Shown: positions 14,430-22,528 of the stretch, in pieces
How positions within the stretch are numbered: the first letter of the stretch is position 1
Layout: the number at the start of each line of letters is the position of its first letter
Assembly: GCF_015207425.1 (NCBI RefSeq)
Contig: NZ_JADEWZ010000036.1
Span: 1 to 53,923, forward strand
Source: Lusitaniella coriacea LEGE 07157
GTDB taxonomy: Bacteria; Cyanobacteriota; Cyanobacteriia; Cyanobacteriales; Spirulinaceae
DNA: 53,923 bases
Reading direction: 5' to 3'
Translations under genes and position numbers: made by a program
Notes under the pieces: model-generated
Database searches by the model: none
Told to the model about the DNA's origin: nothing
What the model saw: the letters and a program-made list of their open reading frames with translations, nothing else

Positions 14430-16742
14430 GTGCGAATTCCGCTCGATTATTACAGAATTTTAGGCGTGCCGATTCAGGCAACCGACCAACAGCGCGATCG
14501 CGCCTATCAAGATCGCGCTCTCCAATTGCCTCGGCGCGAATACAGCGACGCAGCGATCAGCGCGCGCAAGCAACTTCTCGATGAAGCCTATTCTGTTCTG
14601 TCTGACCCGGAACAACGCGCCGAGTACGACAGCAACTTTTTGAGCAAAACGACAGCGAAGGGCGGGCAATCTTCAGAGGAACGCCTCAAGGCAAAACCCG
14701 ACGGTGCGGAAATTGCCGATGCCTCTGCGCCAACTTCTTGGCTGGAAATTGACGACGATAAGTTAGTGGGCGCTCTCTTGATTCTTCTCGAACTCGGAGA
14801 GTACGAATTGGTATTAAAGCTGGGTCAACCGTTCCTCGAAACCCGCAAAGACAAGAATTTGGGTCGCAAAGACGAGGAAGATACCAAGCTGATTCGAGCG
14901 GATATTATTTTGACCCTCGCCCTTGCCTGTCTGGAATTAGGGCGGGAACAATGGCAGCAAGGTCAGTCCGAAAATGCCGCTCTTTCCGGGCAAATGGGTC
15001 AAGACTTGTTGCTGCGGGAGGGATTGTTCCCCAACCTGCGCGGCGAAATTCAATCGGATCTTTACCGACTCAGACCTTACCGAATTTTGGAATTGCTGGC
15101 ACTCAACGAAACAGAAAGTCTCAAGCGTCGCCAGGGTTTACAAATTCTGCGCGATATGCTGGACGAGCGCAAGGGAATTGACGGTTCCGGAGACGACGGT
15201 TCTGGTTTGGGGGTGGATGATTGTCTGCGTTTTATTCAACAGATTCGCAATTATTTGACCGTTGCCGAACAGCAAGAATTATTTGAAGGGGAAGCGAGTC
15301 GCCCCTCGGCGGTGGGAAGTTATTTGGCGGTGTATGCCTTAATCGCGCGGGGATTTGCCCAGCGACAGCCCGCTTTGGTGGTTCGCGCAAGACAGTTGCT
15401 CTCGCGGTTGTGCAAGCGGCAAGATGTTTACCTCGAACAAGCCGTGTGCGCCTTGCTTTTGGGTCAAACCGAAGAGGCAAGTCGCGCTTTGGAGCAAAGT
15501 CAGGAGTACGAACCTCTGGCTTTCATTCGCGAACATTCTCAAAATTCCCCAGACCTCTTACCGGGTTTGTGTTTGTACGGCGAGCAGTGGTTGCAGGCAG
15601 AGGTGTTTCCTCACTTCCGTGATTTGGCAACGCAACGGGCTGCGCTGAAGGATTATTTTGCAGACGAACAAGTACAGGCTTATTTAGAGCAGTTACCCGT
15701 TGAGGAGATGCAACAGAGTCCGGTTACTGCGGCAACTCCGCAAAACCTTTCAGTGGAACCGTCAGTGCAGGATCTGTGGGGGCAAACGCCTCAGCTTAAC
15801 TACGCGACAGCAGCCAGTGGGGGCGAAGGAGGGAGACACAATGGTCGTACTGCGACGGTAGAGCGTTCTGCTAGCGCGATCGCGCAGGGATCCGCTTTGC
15901 GGCACGCGGTTGCTTCGGAATTGACCGCTTCTCCTTCAGTTTCAGAACCGAAGGATCTGCCCCCGGCGACGCGCGATCTCGATGAAGAAACCCTTGAGGA
16001 ACTTCCAAAAAACGGAGATGCACCGGAAGGACGGCGCAATCGGAGACGGCGAGAACGCAACCTTGTCGCATCGGGGGATAGTAATAATGGGCATTCTGGG
16101 GAAAAAATTGCCCCGGCGCGCGATCGTCGGAAGTCCCTCTCATCAACGCAAGTTTGGCGCTTGCTCCTTCTTTTGAGTACGGGATTTATTCTTCTTGCGG
16201 CTAGCGTATTGCTCGTGCGAGGAACTGTTGGCTGGATTCAAAACGCCAGCAAGCAATCGAAAGCGTCTAAACTGCAAGAGGGTCAACCCGCGATCGAACT
16301 GGCAAAACCAATTGTTGAAATTCCCGCCTCCGATGCTCGTATTATCGTTCCCGATGGTCCCCTAACCCAAGAGTCCGCCAAACAGATCGTCAGCGAGTGG
16401 CTCGCGGTCAAATCGAAAGCGTTCGGTCCCCAACACGAGATCGATAGTCTCAAAACGATTCTCGCCGAACCCACCCTTTCCACTTGGCTCAACCGCGCTC
16501 GAAAGCTCAAAACCAGCAACCATTACCGCGAGTACGAACACGCCGTTCAAGTTGAAGCGCTCAATCCGGAAGATGGCGATGGGAATGAAGTGTCGGTAGA
16601 CGCGGCGGTCAATGAAGCGGCAAAGGTTTATCAAAACGGACAACTGAATCTCGCTGCATCCTACGATGACAAATTGAGCGTCCGCTACGATCTCGTGCGC
16701 CAGGATGGGCAATGGTTGATTAAGAAGATGCAATTAAAATAG
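14430..16742 (+). CDS. zipN: Cell-division protein ZipN/Ftn2 (ARC6 homologue)
   Basis: ZipN/Ftn2 tethers the FtsZ ring to the membrane in cyanobacteria and is the ancestor of plant ARC6. The 770 residues hold an N-terminal degenerate J-domain ('PLDYYRILGVP' then 'RKQLLDEAYSVLSDPEQRAEYD', residues 5-67) with no HPD tripeptide. A long helical cytosolic region follows, then a low-complexity stretch (about 430-570) and a single membrane helix near 576-597. The C-terminal IMS/DUF4101 domain is about 650-770 ('LTQESAKQIVSEWLAVKSKA' to 'WLIKKMQLK'). The start is GTG at 14430. It is divergent from pdhA. Confidence 0.93.
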   Translation: MRIPLDYYRILGVPIQATDQQRDRAYQDRALQLPRREYSDAAISARKQLLDEAYSVLSDPEQRAEYDSNFLSKTTAKGGQSSEERLKAKPDGAEIADASAPTSWLEIDDDKLVGALLILLELGEYELVLKLGQPFLETRKDKNLGRKDEEDTKLIRADIILTLALACLELGREQWQQGQSENAALSGQMGQDLLLREGLFPNLRGEIQSDLYRLRPYRILELLALNETESLKRRQGLQILRDMLDERKGIDGSGDDGSGLGVDDCLRFIQQIRNYLTVAEQQELFEGEASRPSAVGSYLAVYALIARGFAQRQPALVVRARQLLSRLCKRQDVYLEQAVCALLLGQTEEASRALEQSQEYEPLAFIREHSQNSPDLLPGLCLYGEQWLQAEVFPHFRDLATQRAALKDYFADEQVQAYLEQLPVEEMQQSPVTAATPQNLSVEPSVQDLWGQTPQLNYATAASGGEGGRHNGRTATVERSASAIAQGSALRHAVASELTASPSVSEPKDLPPATRDLDEETLEELPKNGDAPEGRRNRRRRERNLVASGDSNNGHSGEKIAPARDRRKSLSSTQVWRLLLLLSTGFILLAASVLLVRGTVGWIQNASKQSKASKLQEGQPAIELAKPIVEIPASDARIIVPDGPLTQESAKQIVSEWLAVKSKAFGPQHEIDSLKTILAEPTLSTWLNRARKLKTSNHYREYEHAVQVEALNPEDGDGNEVSVDAAVNEAAKVYQNGQLNLAASYDDKLSVRYDLVRQDGQWLIKKMQLK

Positions 16743-16869
16743 GTTAGGGCGCTTTTTTGCATGGGTGAAAAGTAAGGGAAAGGCTGAAAGGGTCTGGGTT
16801 TTGTGCTGAAGAGATTGAGGCGCGCGATCATTATAATTGAATTATTATTTTGACCGAGGCTCTACACCT

Positions 16870-17022
16870 ATGGTTGCCCAACTTCAATCTCCCAAACCCA
16901 AGCTTGCGGTCACTTGGGACGTACTTCCCCCCCATTACGTTTTACCCGACGACCCCGTGGAAAATATTCAACAACCTTGGCTGGCGGCTGCTCTCTCAGA
17001 TATTCGTCCCTCAAGTCACTGA
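16870..17022 (+). pseudogene. 5' remnant of a Uma2-family nuclease gene
   Basis: From ATG 16870 the frame gives 'MVAQLQSPKPKLAVTW', then 'YVLPDDPVENIQQPWLAAAL', the typical N-terminus of cyanobacterial Uma2 proteins, where '.LPDDPVENIQQP.LAAAL.(D/E)AL' is the usual reading. It breaks off after about 45 residues into an unrelated tail and a stop. The remaining 150 or so residues, including the PD-(D/E)XK catalytic part, are absent. The end meets another decayed gene on the opposite strand (17011-17310), which suggests a deletion joint at about 17000-17020. Confidence 0.75.
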
Positions 17023-17310
17023 CAAACATATGTCCGCGATCGCGTGATATAAAATTCCTGGTAATAATGCGTTCGTTTTCGGTTTGCGCAGCTTAACGCT
17101 AAAAATGCTACTACTGAAATAACAAGTATTGAGCAACCACAATCCCATCGCAGTGAGAGAAAGGGTTCCGGTGGTTGCAGCATAGGCAAAAGGCGCGCAC
17201 AAACAAACCGCCGCAAAGGTGACGAGTTTGTTAGCGATGGACTTGCGCGGGCTTTGAACCAAGTTTCTGTGAGATCGATGATAAAGACCGCGATCGATCG
17301 GACTATTCCT
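17011..17310 (-). pseudogene. Fragment of a YwiC-like membrane protein gene
   Basis: About 99 in-frame codons read 'LYHRSHRNLVQSPRKSIANK', 'LVTFAAVCLCAPFAYAATTG', 'LSLTAMGLWLLNTCYFSSSI', 'FSVKLRKPK' and 'LLPGILYHAIA'. This resembles the middle of YwiC-like integral membrane proteins, which are normally about 240-260 residues with several helices. In-frame coding is bounded upstream by TAA (17311-17313), and both flanks of the family are missing. There is no proper start near the recognisable part, so I treat it as a pseudogene. YwiC function is unknown. The family call is from memory of its conserved 'ATTG.LS..A.GLWLL' core. Confidence 0.6.
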
Positions 17311-17410
17311 TTAGAAATCTCAGAATACCTCCCCGTGTAGATAAATCAGCAAAATGGAGTTGCAAAAATGGAGTTGCCTCTCTCGAAAATATTTCTTTCA
17401 CTTCCAGATC

Positions 17411-18733
17411 ATGCCTACTCTCGCCGCAAAGTCGTTACCCATATCTTTGCAGGCGGCCAGTCTTCCCCCCTTGACGACAGCGCCTCCTCTCAAAGCTTGC
17501 CGGGTTTGTTGTGTTGTGCCAATTCGCAACGAAGTCGAACACCTGCCCGCGATGCTGAGAGCGCTAGCTCAGCAGGTTGATAGCCACAGACAGCCCCTAG
17601 ACCCAGAAAGTTATGAAGTCTTATTGCTCGCCAACAACTGTAACGATGGTTCGGGCGAAGTGGCTCGCTCTTTGGGAAAAATTTACCCCCAACTCCAATT
17701 ACACGTTATCGAAGTAACGCTCCCTAAGAGCCAAGCAAATGTGGGGTACGCTCGCCGCTTAGTGATGAACGAAGCTTATCGACGGCTGTCTTTGTTGGGG
17801 CGATCGCGCGGTATTATTGCCTCTACGGATGGCGACACTGAAGTTTCTCCCACTTGGCTGTCTTCTCTCTTAAAAGAATTCGACCGCAAAGTAGACGCTG
17901 TTGGGGGGCGCATTCTGACCCGTCGAACTGCTGCTGGGGAAAACCCAAAAGCAACATCTCTCTACTTCCTGCGCTACGTCGCCTATCAATATTTAACCGC
18001 CCAGCTAGAAGCTTTTCTCGACCCCTTATCCCACGATGATTTGCCCCGACACCATCAGTATTTCGGTGCCAATCTAGCCGTATCGGCAGAAATGTACGGG
18101 CGTGTGGGAGGAATTCCCGAAGACGCACCCCTGGAAGAAGATGTGGCTCTATACCGTCGATTGCAACAAGCCGATGCCAAGATTCGCCACAGTCCCCACG
18201 TACGAGTAATAACTAGCGCCCGTCAGGTCGGTCGGGTGAATGGCAGCAGCCTTGCCCACAGGCTTCGGTATTTGTCCCAAGTCAGCCGCCAGGGTCAGAG
18301 CATTTTTGTCGAGTCGCCTTGGCTTACAGAGGCAAGAATTTTGGCGCGCAATCGACTCAGACAAATCTGGACTCGGTTAAACTCTGAAAATGGGCGCGAC
18401 TTGATGAAAAATCAAATTTTAATCAAAGTTTTGGCAAATAGACTAGAGCTGGCAAAGGCGTATTTGCAGCAAGAGATTGAGTCGGCACCCACCTTTGGGT
18501 TGTTGATGGAGAGTATTGAGTCTTACCAAAAGCAGCAACTTGACGCGAGTGTTTGGTATTATAAGGGTGCAGAAATTAGTTTGGCAAATATGCACTTGCG
18601 CCAGCGCTTACGATCGCTACAACAGCCATCCGCAGAGGTTTCTAAAGTCTGGATCGCCCGTACCAAGTTTCGCCTCTCTTTAGAGACGTTCAAACAAGTC
18701 CAGTCGATACCTCTCTTCTCGCTGACTGACTAG
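17411..18733 (+). CDS. Family 2 glycosyltransferase
   Basis: The protein is 440 residues from ATG 17411; an upstream in-frame start at 17354 adds 19 unlikely residues. A GT-A fold is indicated by 'CVVPIRNEVEHLPAMLRAL', 'YEVLLLANNCNDGSGEVA' and the metal-binding 'IASTDGDTEVSPTWL', then 'FGANLAVSAEMYGRVGGIPE' and an 'LEEDVALYRRL' acceptor loop. No transmembrane segment is apparent, so it is probably cytosolic or peripheral. Its 3' end overlaps the convergent NodS-like methyltransferase gene by 54 nt. Together with the PIG-L deacetylase and acyl-CoA dehydrogenase-like genes it forms a four-gene group that looks like a dedicated glycan pathway. The donor and acceptor sugars are unknown. Confidence 0.9.
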   Translation: MPTLAAKSLPISLQAASLPPLTTAPPLKACRVCCVVPIRNEVEHLPAMLRALAQQVDSHRQPLDPESYEVLLLANNCNDGSGEVARSLGKIYPQLQLHVIEVTLPKSQANVGYARRLVMNEAYRRLSLLGRSRGIIASTDGDTEVSPTWLSSLLKEFDRKVDAVGGRILTRRTAAGENPKATSLYFLRYVAYQYLTAQLEAFLDPLSHDDLPRHHQYFGANLAVSAEMYGRVGGIPEDAPLEEDVALYRRLQQADAKIRHSPHVRVITSARQVGRVNGSSLAHRLRYLSQVSRQGQSIFVESPWLTEARILARNRLRQIWTRLNSENGRDLMKNQILIKVLANRLELAKAYLQQEIESAPTFGLLMESIESYQKQQLDASVWYYKGAEISLANMHLRQRLRSLQQPSAEVSKVWIARTKFRLSLETFKQVQSIPLFSLTD

Positions 18734-19258
18734 GGGGCGAAAAATCGTACTGACCTGCTGCCAAAATGCCTGGTGAACTTCATCCCCTGTGAGAGGATAG
18801 TCCTGGGCTTTGGGAGTCCAATGCACCAGCAGCAGATGTCCTTGTGGCTCTAGGGTGCGGGCAATGTGCTGTTGGGCTTTACGCAAATCCTCCCAATTCA
18901 AGTAGTACCCAACTTCTGAAACCACGATGAGGTCGAAGTTTTGCTGGGGATACTGATGGGGAACCTGCATAATTTTGAAGTCTACCTGGGGCAAATAATG
19001 GCAGCGCTCTTTTGCCCGCCCTTGGGCTTGTTCGCTCACATCTATCGACAAAAGCGACTGACACCGAAGGGCAAGTTTTTCGGTTAAGACCCCGATTGAG
19101 CCGCCAATTTCCAAGGCAGAACGATACTTGGCTCTGGGGAGAGCGGCTATAGTGGCTGCATATTTTTGAGCCTCATACTTGCTGGTTTCAAATTTCCACG
19201 GATCGGGATCGGCAGCATACAGGCGCTCGAAGTAGCTAGGTGGGAGCGATGCAGACAT
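18680..19258 (-). CDS. NodS-like SAM-dependent methyltransferase
   Basis: This 192-residue class I methyltransferase has 'YFERLYAADPDPWKFETSKY' near its N-terminus, the hallmark of the NodS-like family. The SAM site is 'ALEIGGSIGVLTEKLA', and motif II is 'DLIVVSEVGYYLNWEDL'. NodS of rhizobia N-methylates the deacetylated glucosamine of Nod factor. Here the adjacent gene encodes a PIG-L deacetylase, which could supply such an amine. The ATG at 19258 overlaps the PIG-L stop (TAATG), so translation is coupled. The upstream Met at 19285 lies inside the PIG-L gene and is less likely. Confidence 0.9.
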   Translation of the reverse strand: MSASLPPSYFERLYAADPDPWKFETSKYEAQKYAATIAALPRAKYRSALEIGGSIGVLTEKLALRCQSLLSIDVSEQAQGRAKERCHYLPQVDFKIMQVPHQYPQQNFDLIVVSEVGYYLNWEDLRKAQQHIARTLEPQGHLLLVHWTPKAQDYPLTGDEVHQAFWQQVSTIFRPLVSQREERYRLDLFERL

Positions 19259-20037
19259 TATTTGACCTCTAAATAAGTTTCCCAAGGCTGAATGAGATTG
19301 GTTAGCATGGTTGGCGTTAGACGAAATCCAGTGGGATCGTCATTAATTAAGTCGGTTGTTTGAGATTGGTGCGCCATTACCGCTTGTCTCTTGAGAGACT
19401 CGACCGAGCGAATATCCAGCCGCCAACCCGTTGCATCGGGGGGGATACAGGGCAATCCGGCGGCTTCGCTGCCCCAAACTGCATAGGCAAGCTGTTGCGG
19501 GGGCTGTTGCCAAGTTTGCAGGCAGCTTTGAACGATTTCCCAAGTGGCTCGATGGTCGCGGTGTCGGTCGTGCTGCCACGGCACAAAGAGGAGGGAGGGG
19601 GCGCGATCGCGCAAATAAGAACGACAGCCACTCACAGCCTCCGGGAAGAACTTTGACCCAAAAGCAGGAATCTGGGAATCCCCCCAACCCATAAAGGTCG
19701 CAGCTTCAGGCTCTAAGCCTAGTTTCTGGAGGGCAGTTTGGGTTTCTCGCTCTCGCAGTCTTTTCAGCCGCTCAGGAGGATATTTTTTAGACTGAGGATG
19801 GGATTGGGTGCCATCGCTCATCACCAGGATATGCGCGGGAATGGAGCGCTGCTGGAGGAGGGCGATCGCGCCGCCGCATCCCAAGCTTTCGTCATCGGGA
19901 TGGGGGGCAACCACAACGGCACTGTGGCAACCGGCAAAGGCTGCTGCTGCCGAGCGCAGGGGCAAAGATTCAATAGCAGTGGGGGAAGAAAAAGCGCGAT
20001 CGCCCATGACTACGACCACATCTGTCTGCTGGGACAT
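19258..20037 (-). CDS. PIG-L family N-acetylglucosamine deacetylase-like protein
   Basis: The protein is 259 residues from ATG 20037; ATG 20007 is an alternative, just past the upstream stop. Zinc-site motifs are 'VVVAPHPDDESLGCGGA' (HPDDE) and 'WQHDRHRDHRATWEIV' (the HxxH region). PIG-L enzymes remove N-acetyl groups from sugars such as GlcNAc, as in GPI anchors, mycothiol and bacillithiol. The gene overlaps the acyl-CoA dehydrogenase-like gene by 28 nt and the methyltransferase gene by one base. This indicates one tightly packed transcript of ACAD, PIG-L and methyltransferase genes. The substrate is inferred only as an N-acetylated sugar. Confidence 0.92.
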   Translation of the reverse strand: MSQQTDVVVVMGDRAFSSPTAIESLPLRSAAAAFAGCHSAVVVAPHPDDESLGCGGAIALLQQRSIPAHILVMSDGTQSHPQSKKYPPERLKRLRERETQTALQKLGLEPEAATFMGWGDSQIPAFGSKFFPEAVSGCRSYLRDRAPSLLFVPWQHDRHRDHRATWEIVQSCLQTWQQPPQQLAYAVWGSEAAGLPCIPPDATGWRLDIRSVESLKRQAVMAHQSQTTDLINDDPTGFRLTPTMLTNLIQPWETYLEVK

Positions 20038-21239
20038 TCTTGGGAAAGGGCGTACTCCCCAACCCCAGTCAAAGCCACATCGAAGGCAGGCTGGCGCAGA
20101 TACAGCGTTAAGTCTCGAATAATGCGTTCGGCGGGGTGAGGGGGCAACAGACCCCGCGTGCCGATACAGCGCTCTGCAAGCTGCATCGTATCCATGCAAA
20201 TTTGTTCGATGGCCGTGCGAACCATATTGGCATAGGCAACTAACTGGGAAGCGTTCCCTGGCGACTCATGGGGCAAGCCGCCGAAAATAGGAGAATAGCA
20301 CTCAATTTGGGCTGCGCACCCTCTCAGCCAGAGATTACCCTGTTCGAGAGCGATCGCCATTTGTCCGAGGCGAGCCTGTTGGTGAGGATGATCGGTACGC
20401 CCCATTCCCTGCAAGTAGGTTCGCGTAGTATCCAGAAGCGCCTCAGCGCCCCCTAACTGTACCGCCGCAAACCGCACGACCCCAGCAGTGAGCCAGGGCT
20501 GGCGAAAGTAGTCTCCGGGTTGTCCAATTAAATCGTCGTCGGTTAGGATTACGCCGCTAAAGTCAACTTTATAACTGGCGGAAGCCCGCATCCCAGAGGG
20601 TTGCCACCAGTCGGGATCGACTTGAACCCTAACTTGCTCCATCGGTACCACGCACATTTGCCAGCCGCCGTCAGGTAGCGTACCGCTGACAAAAGGACGA
20701 CTCACATAATCGCAGCCCGAACAGAAGGTTTTGCAGCCCTCTAGTTGATAGCGACCATCGTCTAAGGGAGTTATTTTGATACCATCTTTAGCTTCGGCAT
20801 TCCAAACGCCAAAAATTCTGCCGTCGCGAGCATCTTGGGCAAATCTCTGCACCTGTTGGGGGGTTGCAAAAGTTTGAATAAGCTGCAACCCATTGACGTG
20901 TCCTTCGTAAACGCGCCCCAGAGATAAGTTACCTCGCCCGATCTGCTGGAGAATTTGCAGTAAAGTCTGGGTCTGTTCGGCTTGAAACCCCAGTCCCACA
21001 CCTCCGAAACTGGAATGAAGGGGGGCGCTCAAAAGCTTGAAATCTCTGAGGCGACCGAACTCTTCTGCTGGAAATTCGCCCGGACGGTCGATTGCTGCGG
21101 CGCGGTCGGCTGCGAAGTCAGCAATATCTGTCGCTGCTTCCAAGAGCTGAGTTAACCGATCTGCAAGTTGATGAGATAATCCCTTGGGACGATCGCGCTG
21201 GCTGTTCGCGGGACGGGCGTAAGGCGATGTGGTCATCAT
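20010..21239 (-). CDS. Acyl-CoA dehydrogenase-like flavoprotein
   Basis: This 409-residue protein has the ACAD layout: a helical N-terminal domain ('LLSAPLHSSFGGVGLGF', 'LLQILQQIGRGNLSLGRVYE'), a middle beta domain ('FGVWNAEA', 'LEGCKTFCSGCDYVSRPFV') and a C-terminal helical bundle ('CMDTMQLAERCIGTRGLLPP'). The catalytic Glu of classical enzymes is not obvious to me, so it could be an FMN/FAD monooxygenase-type ACAD homologue. It is first in the operon with the PIG-L and NodS-like genes. In that setting it may act on a sugar-linked or carrier-linked intermediate rather than in beta-oxidation, which is otherwise absent from the window. Confidence 0.88.
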   Translation of the reverse strand: MMTTSPYARPANSQRDRPKGLSHQLADRLTQLLEAATDIADFAADRAAAIDRPGEFPAEEFGRLRDFKLLSAPLHSSFGGVGLGFQAEQTQTLLQILQQIGRGNLSLGRVYEGHVNGLQLIQTFATPQQVQRFAQDARDGRIFGVWNAEAKDGIKITPLDDGRYQLEGCKTFCSGCDYVSRPFVSGTLPDGGWQMCVVPMEQVRVQVDPDWWQPSGMRASASYKVDFSGVILTDDDLIGQPGDYFRQPWLTAGVVRFAAVQLGGAEALLDTTRTYLQGMGRTDHPHQQARLGQMAIALEQGNLWLRGCAAQIECYSPIFGGLPHESPGNASQLVAYANMVRTAIEQICMDTMQLAERCIGTRGLLPPHPAERIIRDLTLYLRQPAFDVALTGVGEYALSQECPSRQMWS

Positions 21240-21601
21240 AGTTTGCGGAAAACACTGTCTCCTATTGTCTTAGCCTCTTGGGGCTTTAGCCTCTGTCTTT
21301 TGTCGGATTCGTCTGGATGAGGACTGTAAGGAAATTCACAGCGCAAAAAGTTAAACTCCTTTCTAACTAACAATACGTCCTAGCACAGTTAAGATATTTG
21401 CTACGATTTTCGAGTTCCCATTGCGTCACGTTAAGAGTAACAATGCAGCCGTTGATCTCTAAAGCAATTTACCCAGCCATCGGCTCCACAAATCACGCTT
21501 AAAATTGCTATATGCTTTATCGAGCGTTATTATAGAATCGCGCGATCGCCCAAGCGCAACGGAGTTTAGTGGCATCAGAAAAAGGCGTATCTATCCTCAA
21601 T
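21240..21601. other. Gene-free stretch upstream of the ACAD-led operon
   Basis: These 362 bp carry the promoter of the leftward ACAD operon and the 3' flank of the ChaN-like gene. Apart from HIP1 (near 21540) and AT-rich segments I see nothing definite. There is no small gene, and no hairpin with a U-tract after the ChaN-like stop. Confidence 0.4.
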
Positions 21602-22471
21602 TTATTCGTATCGCCAAGCAAAGTCTGCGGGTTGTTTTTCTCCCTCTGGAAAGTCCCCCAACCACACCGAACGCTGAATCAAGGCAGTATCCTGTAACCG
21701 CCGTTTGACGCGACTGGGAATCCCATAACCGTACTGAATGTGACCCTTTCCTGCGATAACAATAATTTGGTAATCGGGGGAGGTTTGCCAAAATTGCGCA
21801 ATGGTTTGCGCCATTGTTTCATCCCACAATACTTGTACGCTAAAAAAGCGCTCGAAACCGTCGCTATTGCCGTGTCCTCCGTGCGCGTGTTGATTATAAA
21901 CACTGTGTAGAATTTGGCGATAAGCTTGGTTATCGGTACGAATTTCGGAGAGGGGGGGAATGTAACGTCGTTCTTCTTCGGTTAGGCTTTCTAACCCTTC
22001 GCGAGCCACTTTTCGACTAATTTCTGTGGGGGTATTTAAGGCGAGAAGTGGGAGTTGATGGGTGCGAGCAAAGCGGAAAACAGGCGCATACAGTTCCCAA
22101 TCGAATCCCCAACGTTCCTGATACTCTGTTTTTTCTATCAGTTCGGTTTCTGTGAGTTCTCCGGCGATGTAGCTATCGAGGTAGGGTTGGAAGGGACGTT
22201 GAAACATTTCTAGCGCAACTGCACGTTTACCATTACGCTGTTGAAGTCCTTGAATAATTTCTAATTTTGCGCGACCATCTTGAGGGCTGTCGTGGGTTTC
22301 TGCCAGATAAATAATATCTGCTTGGGCGAGTTCTGCCAAAATATCTTGATGGGAGTACGCGGTTTGCTGTTGCGGTTCGCTCAATCCTTTGGGAATAAGG
22401 GAAGGCACGCCCCAGGACAAAACAAAACCCAGAATAATAGCAAATATTAGTTTGACTTTTTTTGTTCTCAT
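21602..22471 (-). CDS. ChaN family (DUF399) exported protein
   Basis: The protein is 289 residues from ATG 22471; the open frame runs 17 codons further, toward the divergent gene. A basic start and hydrophobic segment ('KVKLIFAIILGFVLSWGVP') act as a signal or anchor. The core has 'IIYLAETHDSPQDG', 'RAVALEMFQRPFQPYLD', 'YQERWGFDWELYAPVFRFA' and 'IIVIAGKGHIQYGYGIPSRV', the conserved ChaN blocks. In Campylobacter, ChaN is a surface lipoprotein that binds heme with iron uptake systems. No lipobox or iron transport gene is seen here. The role in this organism is unknown. Confidence 0.88.
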   Translation of the reverse strand: MRTKKVKLIFAIILGFVLSWGVPSLIPKGLSEPQQQTAYSHQDILAELAQADIIYLAETHDSPQDGRAKLEIIQGLQQRNGKRAVALEMFQRPFQPYLDSYIAGELTETELIEKTEYQERWGFDWELYAPVFRFARTHQLPLLALNTPTEISRKVAREGLESLTEEERRYIPPLSEIRTDNQAYRQILHSVYNQHAHGGHGNSDGFERFFSVQVLWDETMAQTIAQFWQTSPDYQIIVIAGKGHIQYGYGIPSRVKRRLQDTALIQRSVWLGDFPEGEKQPADFAWRYE

Positions 22472-22528
22472 TAATTCAAAACCATAGCGTTTTTTGAAGT
22501 TCGCACGCAAACCTTGTCTCATCCAAAA

